A DNA stretch of 64,000 nucleotides, from the NCBI RefSeq assembly GCF_016863035.1, contig NZ_BOOC01000023.1, positions 62,001 through 126,000 on the forward strand, read 5' to 3'. This document shows, piece after piece, positions 37,670 to 45,893 of this stretch. This DNA is from Microbispora corallina. Lineage in GTDB: Bacteria > Actinomycetota > Actinomycetes > Streptosporangiales > Streptosporangiaceae. Within the stretch, counting starts at the first letter, position 1. Every line of letters starts with the position of its first letter. A program made the position numbers and the translations under genes. A model generated the notes under the pieces. It ran no database searches. It saw only the letters and a program-made list of their open reading frames with translations, and was not told where the DNA came from.

Positions 37670-39736
37670 GTGCGAGTGCTGGCTGTTGTCCCCGCCCGTG
37701 GAGGTTCGGTGGGCGTCCCGCTGAAGAACCTGGAGAAGGTGGGCGGCATCCCGCTGGTGGCGCGAGCGGTCGGCGCCTGCCTGCGCGCCGAGCTCGTCGA
37801 CGACGTGATCGTGAGCACCGACCACGACCGCATCGCCGAGGTGGCCGTGGACGCGGGCGCGCGGGTCGTGCGCCGCCCGGCCGACCTGAGCGGCCCCACC
37901 GCCTCCAGCGAGTCCGCCGTCCTGCACGCCCTCTCGGAGGGCGTGGACGAGGACCCGGAGATCGTCGTCCTCGTGCAGTGCACCAGCGCGTTCATCGACC
38001 CGGCCGACCTCGACGCGGCGATCGCCAAGGTGCTGAACGGCGAGGCCGACTCGGTCTTCTCCGGCATCGAGACCTTCGAGTTCGTCTGGACCGGCGCCGG
38101 CCAGGGCGTCAACCACGACCCGGCCGTGCGTCCCCGCCGGCAGGACCGCGAGCCCAACTACCGCGAGACCGGCGCGTTCTACGTCATGCGCACGTCGGGG
38201 CTGCGCGAGCGGGAGCACCGCTTCTTCGGCGCCGTGGCGGTCCAGCCCGTGCCCGGCACCCACGCGGTCGAGGTGGACACCCCCGAGGACCTGGAGATCG
38301 TCCGGGCGCTCGCGCCGTTCGTCGACGAGCCGCTGCCGATCGACGTGGACGCCGTGGTCACCGACTTCGACGGCGTGCACACCGACGACCGGGCGTTCGT
38401 CGACTCCGAGGGCCGCGAGATCGTGGCCGTGAGCCGCTCTGACGGCATGGGCGTCGCCCTGCTCAAGCGGGCCGGGGTCAAGGTGCTCGTCCTGTCGTCC
38501 GAGCGCAACCCCGTCGTCGCCGCCCGCGCCGCCAAGCTCGGCGTGCCCGTCCTGCAGGGCCTGGCCGCCAAGGACGGCGCGCTGCGCGAGTGGCTGGCCG
38601 CCCAGGGCCTCGACCCGCAGCGGGTGGCCTACGTCGGCAACGACGTCAACGACCTGGCCTGCATGAGCCTCGTGGGCTGGCCGGTGGCCGTGCCCGAGGC
38701 CCACCCGCGGGTCCGCGCCGCCGCGCGCGTGGTGCTGTCGACCCCGGGCGGGTCCGGCGCCGTCCGCGAGCTGTCCGACCGCGTGCTGGCCGCCCGGCCG
38801 CCGCTCGGCGACGCCGTCCCGATCGCCGAGGCGCCCGCCCCCATCTCGTCGTACCGCGTGCAGCCCCGGCCCGTGCGGATCGGCAGGTCGCTCGTCGGCC
38901 CCGGCCAGCCCGTGTACGTGATCGGCGAGATCGGCATCAACCACAACGGCGACGTCGACATCGCCCGCAAGCTCATCGACGTGGCCGCCGACGCGGGCTG
39001 TCAGGCCGTGAAGTTCCAGAAGCGCACGCCCGAGATCTGCGTGCCGCTGGAGCAGCGCGACCAGATCCGGCAGACGCCGTGGGGCGAGATGACCTACATG
39101 GAGTACAAGATCCGCACCGAGTTCGGCGTGGACGAGTACAACCACATCGCGAAGTACTGCGAGGAGCGCGGCGTCGACTGGTTCGCCTCCCCATGGGACG
39201 TCCCCTCGGTCGAGTTCCTGGAGCAGATGGACGTCGTCGCCCACAAGGTGGCCTCGGCCTCGGTGACCGACCACGAGCTGCTGCGCGCGCTGGCCGCCAC
39301 CGGCAAGCCGCTCATCCTGTCCACGGGCATGTCGACGATCGACGAGATCGACCGGGCCGTGGAGATCCTCGGCACCGAGCGGCTCGTGATGATGCACGCC
39401 ACCTCGACGTACCCCCTCCCGCCGGAGGAGGCCAACCTCAAGATGATCCACACCCTCCAGGAGCGGTACGGCGTGCCGGTGGGCTACTCGGGCCACGAGC
39501 GCGGCCTGCAGATCTCGCTGGCGGCGGTGACGCTGGGCGCGGTGACGGTGGAGCGGCACATCACCCTCGACCGCACGATGTGGGGCTCCGACCACGCCGC
39601 CTCGCTGGAGCCGAGCGGGCTGGAGCACCTGGTGCGGGACATCCGCATCATCGAGAGCGCCCTCGGCGACGGCGTGAAGCGCGTCTACCCCGGCGAGGAG
39701 GCCCCCCGGGCCCGCCTGCGCCGCACCACGGCCTGA
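37670..39736 (+). CDS. trifunctional fusion: CMP-nonulosonate transferase, HAD phosphatase, NeuB-type synthase
   Basis: 688 residues. (1) ~1-222, NeuA-like cytidylyltransferase: VVPARGGSVGVPLKNL, VVLVQCTSAF; the usual Lys of ARGGSKG is Val. (2) ~224-395, KdsC-like HAD phosphatase: VTDFDGVHTDD, VLVLSSERN, AKDGALREW and GNDVNDLACM. (3) ~402-688, NeuB-like synthase: VIGEIGINHNGDVDIA, AVKFQKRTPE, YSGHERGLQ and VERHITLDRTMWGSDHA. The C-terminal SAF domain usual in NeuB is absent. Together the domains could condense PEP with a mannose-type sugar (phosphate), dephosphorylate and activate the product as CMP-nonulosonate, sialic acid or Kdn. Two glycosyltransferases follow at once. Exact sugar unknown. 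Confidence 0.9.
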   Translation: MRVLAVVPARGGSVGVPLKNLEKVGGIPLVARAVGACLRAELVDDVIVSTDHDRIAEVAVDAGARVVRRPADLSGPTASSESAVLHALSEGVDEDPEIVVLVQCTSAFIDPADLDAAIAKVLNGEADSVFSGIETFEFVWTGAGQGVNHDPAVRPRRQDREPNYRETGAFYVMRTSGLREREHRFFGAVAVQPVPGTHAVEVDTPEDLEIVRALAPFVDEPLPIDVDAVVTDFDGVHTDDRAFVDSEGREIVAVSRSDGMGVALLKRAGVKVLVLSSERNPVVAARAAKLGVPVLQGLAAKDGALREWLAAQGLDPQRVAYVGNDVNDLACMSLVGWPVAVPEAHPRVRAAARVVLSTPGGSGAVRELSDRVLAARPPLGDAVPIAEAPAPISSYRVQPRPVRIGRSLVGPGQPVYVIGEIGINHNGDVDIARKLIDVAADAGCQAVKFQKRTPEICVPLEQRDQIRQTPWGEMTYMEYKIRTEFGVDEYNHIAKYCEERGVDWFASPWDVPSVEFLEQMDVVAHKVASASVTDHELLRALAATGKPLILSTGMSTIDEIDRAVEILGTERLVMMHATSTYPLPPEEANLKMIHTLQERYGVPVGYSGHERGLQISLAAVTLGAVTVERHITLDRTMWGSDHAASLEPSGLEHLVRDIRIIESALGDGVKRVYPGEEAPRARLRRTTA

Positions 39737-39749
39737 CGCCGGAGCGACG

Positions 39750-40700
39750 GTGATCACCCTCTCCGTGGTCGTGCCCGTCCGGGACGGCGAGCCGTACCTG
39801 GCGGACGCCCTGACGTCGCTGGCCCGCAACCGCACGCGGGACTTCGAGACCGAGGTCGTCGTCGTCGACGACGGCTCCGTGGACGCGACGCCGGACGTGA
39901 TCGAGGACTTCCGGCAGGACCTGCCGGGGCTCACGGTCGCCCGCAACCCGGTGCCGGTGGGGCTGGCCGACGCCCGCAACGTCGGGCTGAAGCTGGCCTC
40001 CGGCCGGTACGTCACGTTCCTCGACGGCGACGACTGGCTCGCGCCCGGCTACCTGCCCCGGCTGGTCGCCGCCATCGAGGGACTGGGCTGCGACTTCGTC
40101 CGGGTGGACCACGTGCAGGTCGAGGGACGCAGGCGGGAGACGCACCGGGCCCCGCAGGCCCGGCGCGGCGTCGTGCTCGACCCGAGAGAGGCGATCCTGC
40201 CCGCCGGGCAGAAGACCATGGTCGACTACCCCTACGCCTGGGCCGGGATCTACCGGCGCGAGCTGGGCGACCTGATCGCGTTCCCGGGCGGGCTGCACAC
40301 GGCGGAGGACCGGCCGTGGATCTGGCGGCTGCACCGCAGGGCGCGCTCGTTCGCGGTGGTGTCGCTGGCCGGGCTGTTCTACCGGCGCGGGCTGCCCGCC
40401 TCGCTCACGCAGATCGGCGACGAGCGGCAGCTCCACTTCTTCGACGCCTACGACATCGTGCTCGACGAGGTGGAGCCGCAGTTCCTGCCCAAGGCGGCGC
40501 GCAACCTGTGCGCGCTGCTCGCCCACCACGTCGAGCTGGGCGACCGCTACACGCCGGAGCTGCGGGCCCGGTTCGACGACCGGGCCAGGGCCGCCCTCGC
40601 GCGGCTCCCCCGTCCGGTGCTCGACGAGTCGGTGGCGAGCATGGAGCCGGAGCGCGGGGCGCTGCTCGCGCCGTACCTCCCGGGAGGCGCGGGTGCCTGA
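39750..40700 (+). CDS. GT2-family glycosyltransferase
   Basis: 316 residues from GTG 39750, 13 bp after the fusion gene. GT-A motifs: SVVVPVRDGEPYLADAL, VVVDDGSVDATPDVI and the metal-binding FLDGDDWL, then a basic/aromatic acceptor region (WIWRLHRRA). No membrane segment, so it works at the inner face of the membrane on a lipid-linked acceptor. It probably adds a neutral sugar or glycerol-type unit of the polymer that carries the nonulosonate. It overlaps the next gene by 8 bp. Confidence 0.9.
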   Translation: MITLSVVVPVRDGEPYLADALTSLARNRTRDFETEVVVVDDGSVDATPDVIEDFRQDLPGLTVARNPVPVGLADARNVGLKLASGRYVTFLDGDDWLAPGYLPRLVAAIEGLGCDFVRVDHVQVEGRRRETHRAPQARRGVVLDPREAILPAGQKTMVDYPYAWAGIYRRELGDLIAFPGGLHTAEDRPWIWRLHRRARSFAVVSLAGLFYRRGLPASLTQIGDERQLHFFDAYDIVLDEVEPQFLPKAARNLCALLAHHVELGDRYTPELRARFDDRARAALARLPRPVLDESVASMEPERGALLAPYLPGGAGA

Positions 40701-41961
40701 GACGACACGGCTGTTCTACGCCTCGACGCTGTTCGGGGCCATGACGCTGGCCGCCGCGATCGACGAGGGACGGTTCAGGCCGGGCCGCCGGGTGCTGCTG
40801 GTGTCGAACAACGCGGCGATCCCCGAGATCACGCCGTCCCTCGACGAGGCCCCCGGCTTCGCGGCGCTGCGCGGCCGCTTCGACCGGATCGTCTCCTGGA
40901 ACGACGTCATCGCCCCGATGCACCCCTCCGACTGGAAGGCCCGCGCCATCGAGGTGCCGATGCTCGGACGGCTGCTGGGCGACGTGCTCGGTGACCCCGA
41001 CGAGCTGGTCCTGGAGTCGATCGCGGTGCCGCCCGCCCGCACGCTGGCCGGGCTCGTCAAGGAGTGCCCGATCACCGTCTACTCCGACGGGCTGATGAGC
41101 TACGGGCCCACCCGCGACCCGCTCCCCCAGGAGATCGCCGGCCGGATCACCCGCCTGCTCCACCTCGACCTGGTCCCGGGCCTGTCGCCGCTGCTGCTGT
41201 CCGAGTACGGCGTGCCGGCCGAGGCCCTCGCCGACGGCTCGTTCACCGAGGTCGTGGGCCAGGTCGCCGCGGCCGGCGGGAGCGCGGCGCCGCCCGCCGA
41301 GGCCGTGATCCTCGGCCAGTACCTGTCCTCGCTCGGCATCGTCACGGCCCAGGAGGAGGCGGGGCTGCACGAGCGGATGCTCCGCGCTCTGGCCGCCCGG
41401 GGAGTCCGCCGGGTGCTGTTCAAGCCGCACCCGGCGGCGGGCCGGCGGCACGCCAGGGAGCTGCGGCCGGTCGCCGCGGAACTGGGCGTCGAACTGTCGG
41501 TGGCCCCGGAGACGACCCCCGCCGAGACGTACTTCTCCGGAGCCCGCCCCGGCCTGGTGGTGGGCTGCTTCTCCACCGCCCTCCTGACGGCCCGCCGCCT
41601 GTTCGGCGTCCCGGTGGCCGCCGCCGGAGGCGACCTGGTGCTGGAACGGCTCGCGCCGTACGAGAACAGCAACCGGATACCGGCGACGATCGTGGACGCG
41701 ACGTCGCCGCGCCTCCAGGACGACGGCTCGGTACAGGAGCCGCCGGCCGTCGACCTGGAGGCCCTCGTCCGGGCCGTGGGCTACTGCATGCAGAGCGAGG
41801 CGCACCCGGGCCTGCGCGAGGACGCGGCCCGCTACCTGCGGGAGAACGGGCCGGCCCGCTACTTCAAGAAGCGCCGGCTGGAGTCGCTGGACCTGCTGGA
41901 CAGGCCGCCGGCGGCCCCGCCGCGCCAGGAGTCCCGCCTGCGCCGCCTGCTGTCCCGCTGA
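40693..41961 (+). CDS. polysialyltransferase-like glycosyltransferase
   Basis: 422 residues from GTG 40693. The layout resembles bacterial polysialyltransferases (PF07388): N-terminal FYASTLFGAMTLAAAID, a central ITVYSDGLMSYG motif, and the C-terminal RVLFKPHPAAG and GCFSTALLTA motifs, whose His and Ser-Thr are the catalytic/CMP-binding hallmarks of this family. It would transfer nonulosonate from CMP to a growing chain, using donor made by the upstream fusion protein. The C-terminus is basic, suiting membrane association. Assignment is by motif and neighbours. Confidence 0.82.
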   Translation: MPETTRLFYASTLFGAMTLAAAIDEGRFRPGRRVLLVSNNAAIPEITPSLDEAPGFAALRGRFDRIVSWNDVIAPMHPSDWKARAIEVPMLGRLLGDVLGDPDELVLESIAVPPARTLAGLVKECPITVYSDGLMSYGPTRDPLPQEIAGRITRLLHLDLVPGLSPLLLSEYGVPAEALADGSFTEVVGQVAAAGGSAAPPAEAVILGQYLSSLGIVTAQEEAGLHERMLRALAARGVRRVLFKPHPAAGRRHARELRPVAAELGVELSVAPETTPAETYFSGARPGLVVGCFSTALLTARRLFGVPVAAAGGDLVLERLAPYENSNRIPATIVDATSPRLQDDGSVQEPPAVDLEALVRAVGYCMQSEAHPGLREDAARYLRENGPARYFKKRRLESLDLLDRPPAAPPRQESRLRRLLSR

Positions 41962-42060
41962 CCCTGCCCTGGCGCCGCTCCAGCCGTCCCTGTCGCACGC
42001 GTCGTGACGCGAAGTCATGACGTCACGCACAGGGTGACGGGCTGCGGGTGGGCGCCGGTG

Positions 42061-42492
42061 TCAGTACGTGTAAGGGCTCAGTTTTGTCCAGAGGCGTGAC
42101 GGATGGCTGTCGCAGTAGTACTGGACGGCGGGAGCATTGGCTGCTTTGCCACCACCGGCGATGGTCAGACACAGCCCGCTGTTCTTGTTCCTGAATTTGT
42201 AGAAGCCTCCGCTCTGGTACAGAAAGGTCCAGAGGCGTGACGGATGGCTGTCGCAGTAATACTGGACGGCGGGAGCATTGGCTGCTTTGCCACCACCGGC
42301 GATGGTGAGACAGAGCCGGCTGTTGTAGTTCTTCATGTAGTAGGCAGTCCCCGCCAGCGCGGGCGGCGCGGTCAGCACTGCGCCGGCTGTTGCTGCAGCG
42401 ACCAAAACCGCTGCGGCCCGGCGTGTAGCTTTTGCCAACTCCCCTACCAACCTCTCTCTCGAAACGCATGCACACAAGCCGCACGCGGGCAC
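42061..42492 (-). CDS. secreted ricin-type lectin with two nearly identical lobes
   Basis: Up to 143 residues; the start is uncertain (GTG 42492, or TTG 42450 or 42438, which give a tidier signal peptide). A signal sequence (RRAAAVLVAAATAGAVL...PALA) is followed by two beta-trefoil lobes sharing LCLTIAGGGKAANAPAVQYY then CDSHPSRLWT. A ricin trefoil normally has three lobes; only two are encoded, so the protein may dimerise or be truncated. The lobes are 47 residues apart, matching a 141-bp DNA duplication. Codon use is lower in GC than the neighbours, suggesting recent acquisition. Likely binds sugars at the cell surface; no catalytic domain. Confidence 0.75.
   Translation of the reverse strand: MPACGLCACVSRERLVGELAKATRRAAAVLVAAATAGAVLTAPPALAGTAYYMKNYNSRLCLTIAGGGKAANAPAVQYYCDSHPSRLWTFLYQSGGFYKFRNKNSGLCLTIAGGGKAANAPAVQYYCDSHPSRLWTKLSPYTY
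42086..42330. repeat. 141-bp-spaced duplication inside the lectin gene
   Basis: Two ~104-bp copies (42086-42189 and 42227-42330) differ at only a handful of positions; the first ~85 bp differ at one or two. Such identity between protein lobes at the DNA level indicates a recent duplication or ongoing gene conversion. Confidence 0.9.
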
Positions 42493-42570
42493 GTCTAAAT
42501 GAACGCCGTATCAGATGAATTTCTCAGCGCATTGGCGAAGCGTGATACGCCCTCGTTCCGGAGGGCTGGG

Positions 42571-43050
42571 TCACATGGGAGGCGGGCCGAGGATCTGGTG
42601 GCCGTACCGGTTGCCGGCCTCGATCAGGCGGGGGATGTCGGGCGGGGTGGGGGCGGGCAGGCCGGGGTGTTCGGCGGGGCGGCCGAGTTCGGCGATGAAC
42701 TGCTCGAATCCCGACGGTGTGGTGATCTGCAGGCCGCGTACGGGCCCGTCGCTGACGATGAAGGAGTGGGGGATGCGGCGGGGCAGGAAGGCGAAGTCGC
42801 CGGGCCCGGCGGTCCAGTGGTGGTCGCCGCAGTCGATGGTGATCTTTCCCTCGAGGACGTAGAACGCCTCGTCCTCGCGGTCGTGGATGTGCTGCGGCGG
42901 CCCGAAGCCGACGGGGGCGGACCACTCGATGAGGGTGAAGGCGTTGCCGGTCTGGTCCGCGCCGGCCTTCACGGTCATGCGGGTGTCCAGGAACCACAGG
43001 TGGGGGCCGTCATCGGGGGTGAGCAGGTAGCCGGTGGGGTCGAAGGTCAT
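42571..43050 (-). CDS. cupin-domain protein
   Basis: 159 residues with one cupin barrel: FGPPQHIHDREDEAFYVLEG carries the metal-binding His-x-His and Glu, and FAFLPRRIPHSF carries the second motif. Small cupins of this kind act as dioxygenases, isomerases or sugar/ligand sensors. It begins with an ATGA overlap on the upstream VOC gene, and both are under the divergent TetR palindrome, so the pair probably handles the TetR ligand. Confidence 0.85.
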   Translation of the reverse strand: MTFDPTGYLLTPDDGPHLWFLDTRMTVKAGADQTGNAFTLIEWSAPVGFGPPQHIHDREDEAFYVLEGKITIDCGDHHWTAGPGDFAFLPRRIPHSFIVSDGPVRGLQITTPSGFEQFIAELGRPAEHPGLPAPTPPDIPRLIEAGNRYGHQILGPPPM

Positions 43051-43457
43051 CGGGCGTCCTCGAGGTCGTCCTGGGCTGGGTGGTAGAAGCGGATCTCGAT
43101 GCCGTCGGGATCGTGCAGGCCGACCAGCACCTCGCCGACGTGCCCTGTGACGATGCCGCCGTGCGGCTCGGCCAGGTCGTCCAGTCGCTGCTGCCAGGCC
43201 TTCAGGTCACGCAGGGTGGGCACGCACAGGGCCATCGGGTCGAATCCGGCCATCGCGGCGGCCCGGACCGGATCTTGACGCAGGGCCACGTCGACGGCGT
43301 TGTTCGCATCGCGGAGGGCGACGCCCATGAGCGTGCCGTCTTCGACGAACTCGATGAAGACGCGCAGGCCCAACACGCGCTCGTACCAGTCCCGGCTGCG
43401 CGCCACGTCCGTCACCGGCAGTTTGACGTGGTGGAAGCCGTTGAGTGTCGCATCCAT
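43047..43457 (-). CDS. VOC-family (glyoxalase/dioxygenase-like) protein
   Basis: 136 residues from ATG 43457 (MDATLNGFHHVKL), with GGAGGT a few bases upstream; a longer frame to 43481 is not needed. One VOC module pair: FHHVKLPVTDVARSRDWYERVLGL and the C-terminal LVGLHDPDGIEIRFYHP with the metal-binding Glu. Proteins like this detoxify electrophiles or antibiotics or cleave catechols; substrate unknown. It is first in a two-gene operon with the cupin gene, divergent from tetR. Confidence 0.88.
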   Translation of the reverse strand: MDATLNGFHHVKLPVTDVARSRDWYERVLGLRVFIEFVEDGTLMGVALRDANNAVDVALRQDPVRAAAMAGFDPMALCVPTLRDLKAWQQRLDDLAEPHGGIVTGHVGEVLVGLHDPDGIEIRFYHPAQDDLEDAR

Positions 43458-43476
43458 GGGGGACCTCCGGGGGGGT

Positions 43477-43500
43477 CTCACTAGAGTTGTCTCTAGTGAG
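43477..43500. promoter_or_regulatory. perfect TetR-type operator
   Basis: CTCACTAGAG-TTGT-CTCTAGTGAG: 10-bp arms, perfect, with a 4-base spacer, lying 20 bp upstream of the VOC start and 24 bp upstream of tetR. A related half-site CTCTAG lies at 43516-43521. Size, symmetry and place are those of a TetR autoregulatory operator controlling both directions. Confidence 0.85.
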
Positions 43501-43524
43501 TTTCTCTGTAGTAGGCTCTAGCGA

Positions 43525-44169
43525 ATGAGCGATCCTGTCAAGAGCACGACCGGGCAGGGCACCCGCCGAGCCGCCCAGGCGCGCGCCACCCGGAGACGGA
43601 TCACCGACGTCGCGCGGGACCTGTTCCTGCGGCAGGGGTACGCCTCGACCACCCTGGATCAGATCGCCGCGGGGGCCGGGGTCGCGGTGCAGACGGTGTA
43701 CTTCCACTTCGGCAACAAGGCCACGGTTCTCAAAGAGATCGTCGACGTGCTGTCGGTCGGCGACGACGAGCCGATACCGATGCTGGACCGGCCCTGGGTG
43801 AAGCAGGTACGCGACGAACCCGACGGCCGCCGGGCGCTGGCGATCTGGCTGGGCAACAGCCGCCTCATCTACGGCCGGGTGGGGCCGATCATGAAGATCG
43901 TCCGCGACGCCGCCGGCGCCGACGCCGAGATGGCCGCGCAGTGGGAGACCAATCAGAACCAGCGCTTCCTCGCCCATCACAGCCTCGCGCGGCAGCTCGC
44001 CGACAAGCGGGCCCTGCGCCCGGACCTGTCGACCGAGGAGGCGGCCGACGTCATCTTCACCTTGGTCAGCTTCGAGGTCTACCTCCTGCTCACCGGCGTA
44101 CGCGGGTGGACGCCCGACGAGTGGGAACGCTGGATCAACACGATCCTCGCCGCCGCGATCCTGCGATGA
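43525..44169 (+). CDS. TetR-family repressor
   Basis: 214 residues. The N-terminal helix-turn-helix ITDVARDLFLRQGYASTTLDQIA with VQTVYFHFGNKATVL is typical; the remaining helices form the ligand pocket and dimer interface. It is divergent from the VOC/cupin operon across a perfect palindrome. The most direct reading is repression of that operon and itself, relieved by a ligand the two enzymes process. Confidence 0.93.
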   Translation: MSDPVKSTTGQGTRRAAQARATRRRITDVARDLFLRQGYASTTLDQIAAGAGVAVQTVYFHFGNKATVLKEIVDVLSVGDDEPIPMLDRPWVKQVRDEPDGRRALAIWLGNSRLIYGRVGPIMKIVRDAAGADAEMAAQWETNQNQRFLAHHSLARQLADKRALRPDLSTEEAADVIFTLVSFEVYLLLTGVRGWTPDEWERWINTILAAAILR

Positions 44170-44223
44170 CCGCGGCACGGGTACGGGAGCGGGCGGGCGA
44201 CCGCACATCCGCCGAACGGGCCA

Positions 44224-44320
44224 GGCGCTCACGGTGGCCGGCGGTGGCTCGGCGTGCCGGTCCCGGCCGCCCGGGGGCTGGTCCCAGTGAGCGCCAAGCC
44301 GGTGCCCAGTGAGCGCCAAG
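44224..44320. repeat. three GTGAGCGCC boxes upstream of the monooxygenase
   Basis: CCCAGTGAGCGCCAAG occurs at 44283-44298 and 44305-44320, exactly 22 bp (two helical turns) apart, and the inverted core GGCGCTCAC occurs at 44224-44232. This 220-bp gap has no gene, so the boxes are candidate activator or repressor sites for the FAD monooxygenase gene. Confidence 0.55.
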
Positions 44321-44389
44321 AGCCCGCTCGCATGCTCGTCGCCGTAACCCACCGCCGCCCGTCCGGGCGGCCCGGCGACGAGGTGAGCC

Positions 44390-45814
44390 ATGGCCAAGCG
44401 AATCGTCCGTACGGCGGCGACGACACCCACCGGGCACTCGCCCACGCGACACGCCGTCGTCGTCGGAGCGGGGATGGGCGGGCTGCTCGCGGCCCGCGTG
44501 CTCACGGAGACGTACGACCGCGTCACGGTGATCGACCGCGACGCGCTCCCCGGCGGGAGCGCCCCCCGGCGGGGCGTGCCGCAGGGACATCACGCGCACG
44601 GCCTGCTGTCGCGCGGGCGCGAGATCCTGGAGGACCTCTTCCCCGGGCTGACCGCGGACCTGGTCGAGGCGGGCGCCGTCCCGTGCGACCTCCAGAACGA
44701 CGTCCGCTGGTACAACGACGGACGGCGGCTCCACCCGGCGCCGTCCGGGCTGCGCGGCCTGACCGTGAGCCGCCCCCTGCTCGAAGGCCAGGTGCGGTCC
44801 CGGGTCGCGGCCCTTCCCGGCGTCGTGATCCACGAACGCTGCGAGGCGGTCGAGCCCGTCGCCGCCGTGGACCACGGGAGGGCCGGCGCGGTCACCGGGG
44901 TGCGCCTGCTGCGTGCCGGCCACGGACCCGAGGACGTGGCGGCCGACCTCGTGGTGAACGCCACGGGCCGGGGCAACCGCGGCACCGAGTGGCTGCGCAG
45001 GCTGGGGTACGAGCCCGCGCCGGAGGAGCGCGTCGACTCGCGGCTGGTGTACGTCTCGCGCGAGTACCGGCGCCGGCCGGGGGACGCCGACTTCACGGCC
45101 GTCATCGTCGGGCACGGCGTGGCCGTCCCGAGGGGCGGCGTCGCGCTCAGCGCCGAGGGGGACCGCTGGCTCGTCACGCTGTTCGGCATGGGCGACGACG
45201 TCCCCCCAGTCGACCCGGACGGGTACCACCGGTTCGCCGAGCGGCTTCCGGTCCCGGACCTGCACCGCCTCCTGGAGCGCGCCGAACCGCTCGGGGCGCC
45301 CCGCCTGATGCGCATCCCGGTGAGCGTGCGCCGCCGCTACGAGCGGCCGGCCCGGTTCCCCGAGGGCTACCTGGTGTTCGGCGACGCCCTGTGCCAGTTC
45401 AACCCCAGCTACGGCCAGGGCATGACGGTGGCCGCCTGCGAGGCCGTCGCCCTGCGGGAGTGCCTGGCGGACGGCGTCCGAGGCGACCTGGCCCGCCGCT
45501 TCTTCGAGCGCGCCGCCCGGATCATCGATGTGCCGTGGGACATCTCCGCCTGCGGCGACCTGCGGTTCCCGTCGGTCGAGGGCCCTCGCCCCGCGCGGGT
45601 GCGGCTGCTCAACCGCTACCTCGGACGCCTCCACGCGGCAGCCGAATCGGACCCCGTGGTCGGGCACGCCTTCCTGAGCGTGGCCAACCTCGAGGCCCCT
45701 CCGCAGCACCTCCTGTCGCCCGGGGTCCTGGCCCGTGTGCTGCGGCCGCGGTCCGGCGGCGCCCCCTCCCCGTACGAGGTCGCGGTCCCGGAGGCGAGCC
45801 CGGCGGCCCGGTGA
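44390..45814 (+). CDS. FAD-dependent monooxygenase-like oxidoreductase
   Basis: 474 residues from ATG 44390 with GAGGTGA just upstream. FAD-binding GXGXXG in AVVVGAGMGGLLAARVL (~22-38), a PQGHHAHGLLSRG segment, and the second FAD motif FPEGYLVFGDALCQFNP with YGQGMTVAACEA. This pattern is that of group A flavoprotein hydroxylases/epoxidases of actinomycete secondary metabolism and is close to squalene-epoxidase-like enzymes. No clear NADPH motif was picked out. It is not in an obvious operon. Substrate unknown. Confidence 0.85.
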   Translation: MAKRIVRTAATTPTGHSPTRHAVVVGAGMGGLLAARVLTETYDRVTVIDRDALPGGSAPRRGVPQGHHAHGLLSRGREILEDLFPGLTADLVEAGAVPCDLQNDVRWYNDGRRLHPAPSGLRGLTVSRPLLEGQVRSRVAALPGVVIHERCEAVEPVAAVDHGRAGAVTGVRLLRAGHGPEDVAADLVVNATGRGNRGTEWLRRLGYEPAPEERVDSRLVYVSREYRRRPGDADFTAVIVGHGVAVPRGGVALSAEGDRWLVTLFGMGDDVPPVDPDGYHRFAERLPVPDLHRLLERAEPLGAPRLMRIPVSVRRRYERPARFPEGYLVFGDALCQFNPSYGQGMTVAACEAVALRECLADGVRGDLARRFFERAARIIDVPWDISACGDLRFPSVEGPRPARVRLLNRYLGRLHAAAESDPVVGHAFLSVANLEAPPQHLLSPGVLARVLRPRSGGAPSPYEVAVPEASPAAR

Positions 45815-45893
45815 CGAGACCGGATGCGATGCGGCTTTGCCCCACAGACCGTATGCGGACTTATCACCATTAATCGGTGTGAAATGATCGGCT

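Noticed and set aside
42086-42330. Insertion sequence or terminal repeats at the lectin gene
   Set aside because: The copies are in direct orientation, in frame, and encode lectin lobes; no transposase nearby.
45850-45885. Operator before the AI-2E gene (ACCATTAATCGGT)
   Set aside because: Symmetry is imperfect and there is no second copy, so it may be chance in an AT-rich patch.
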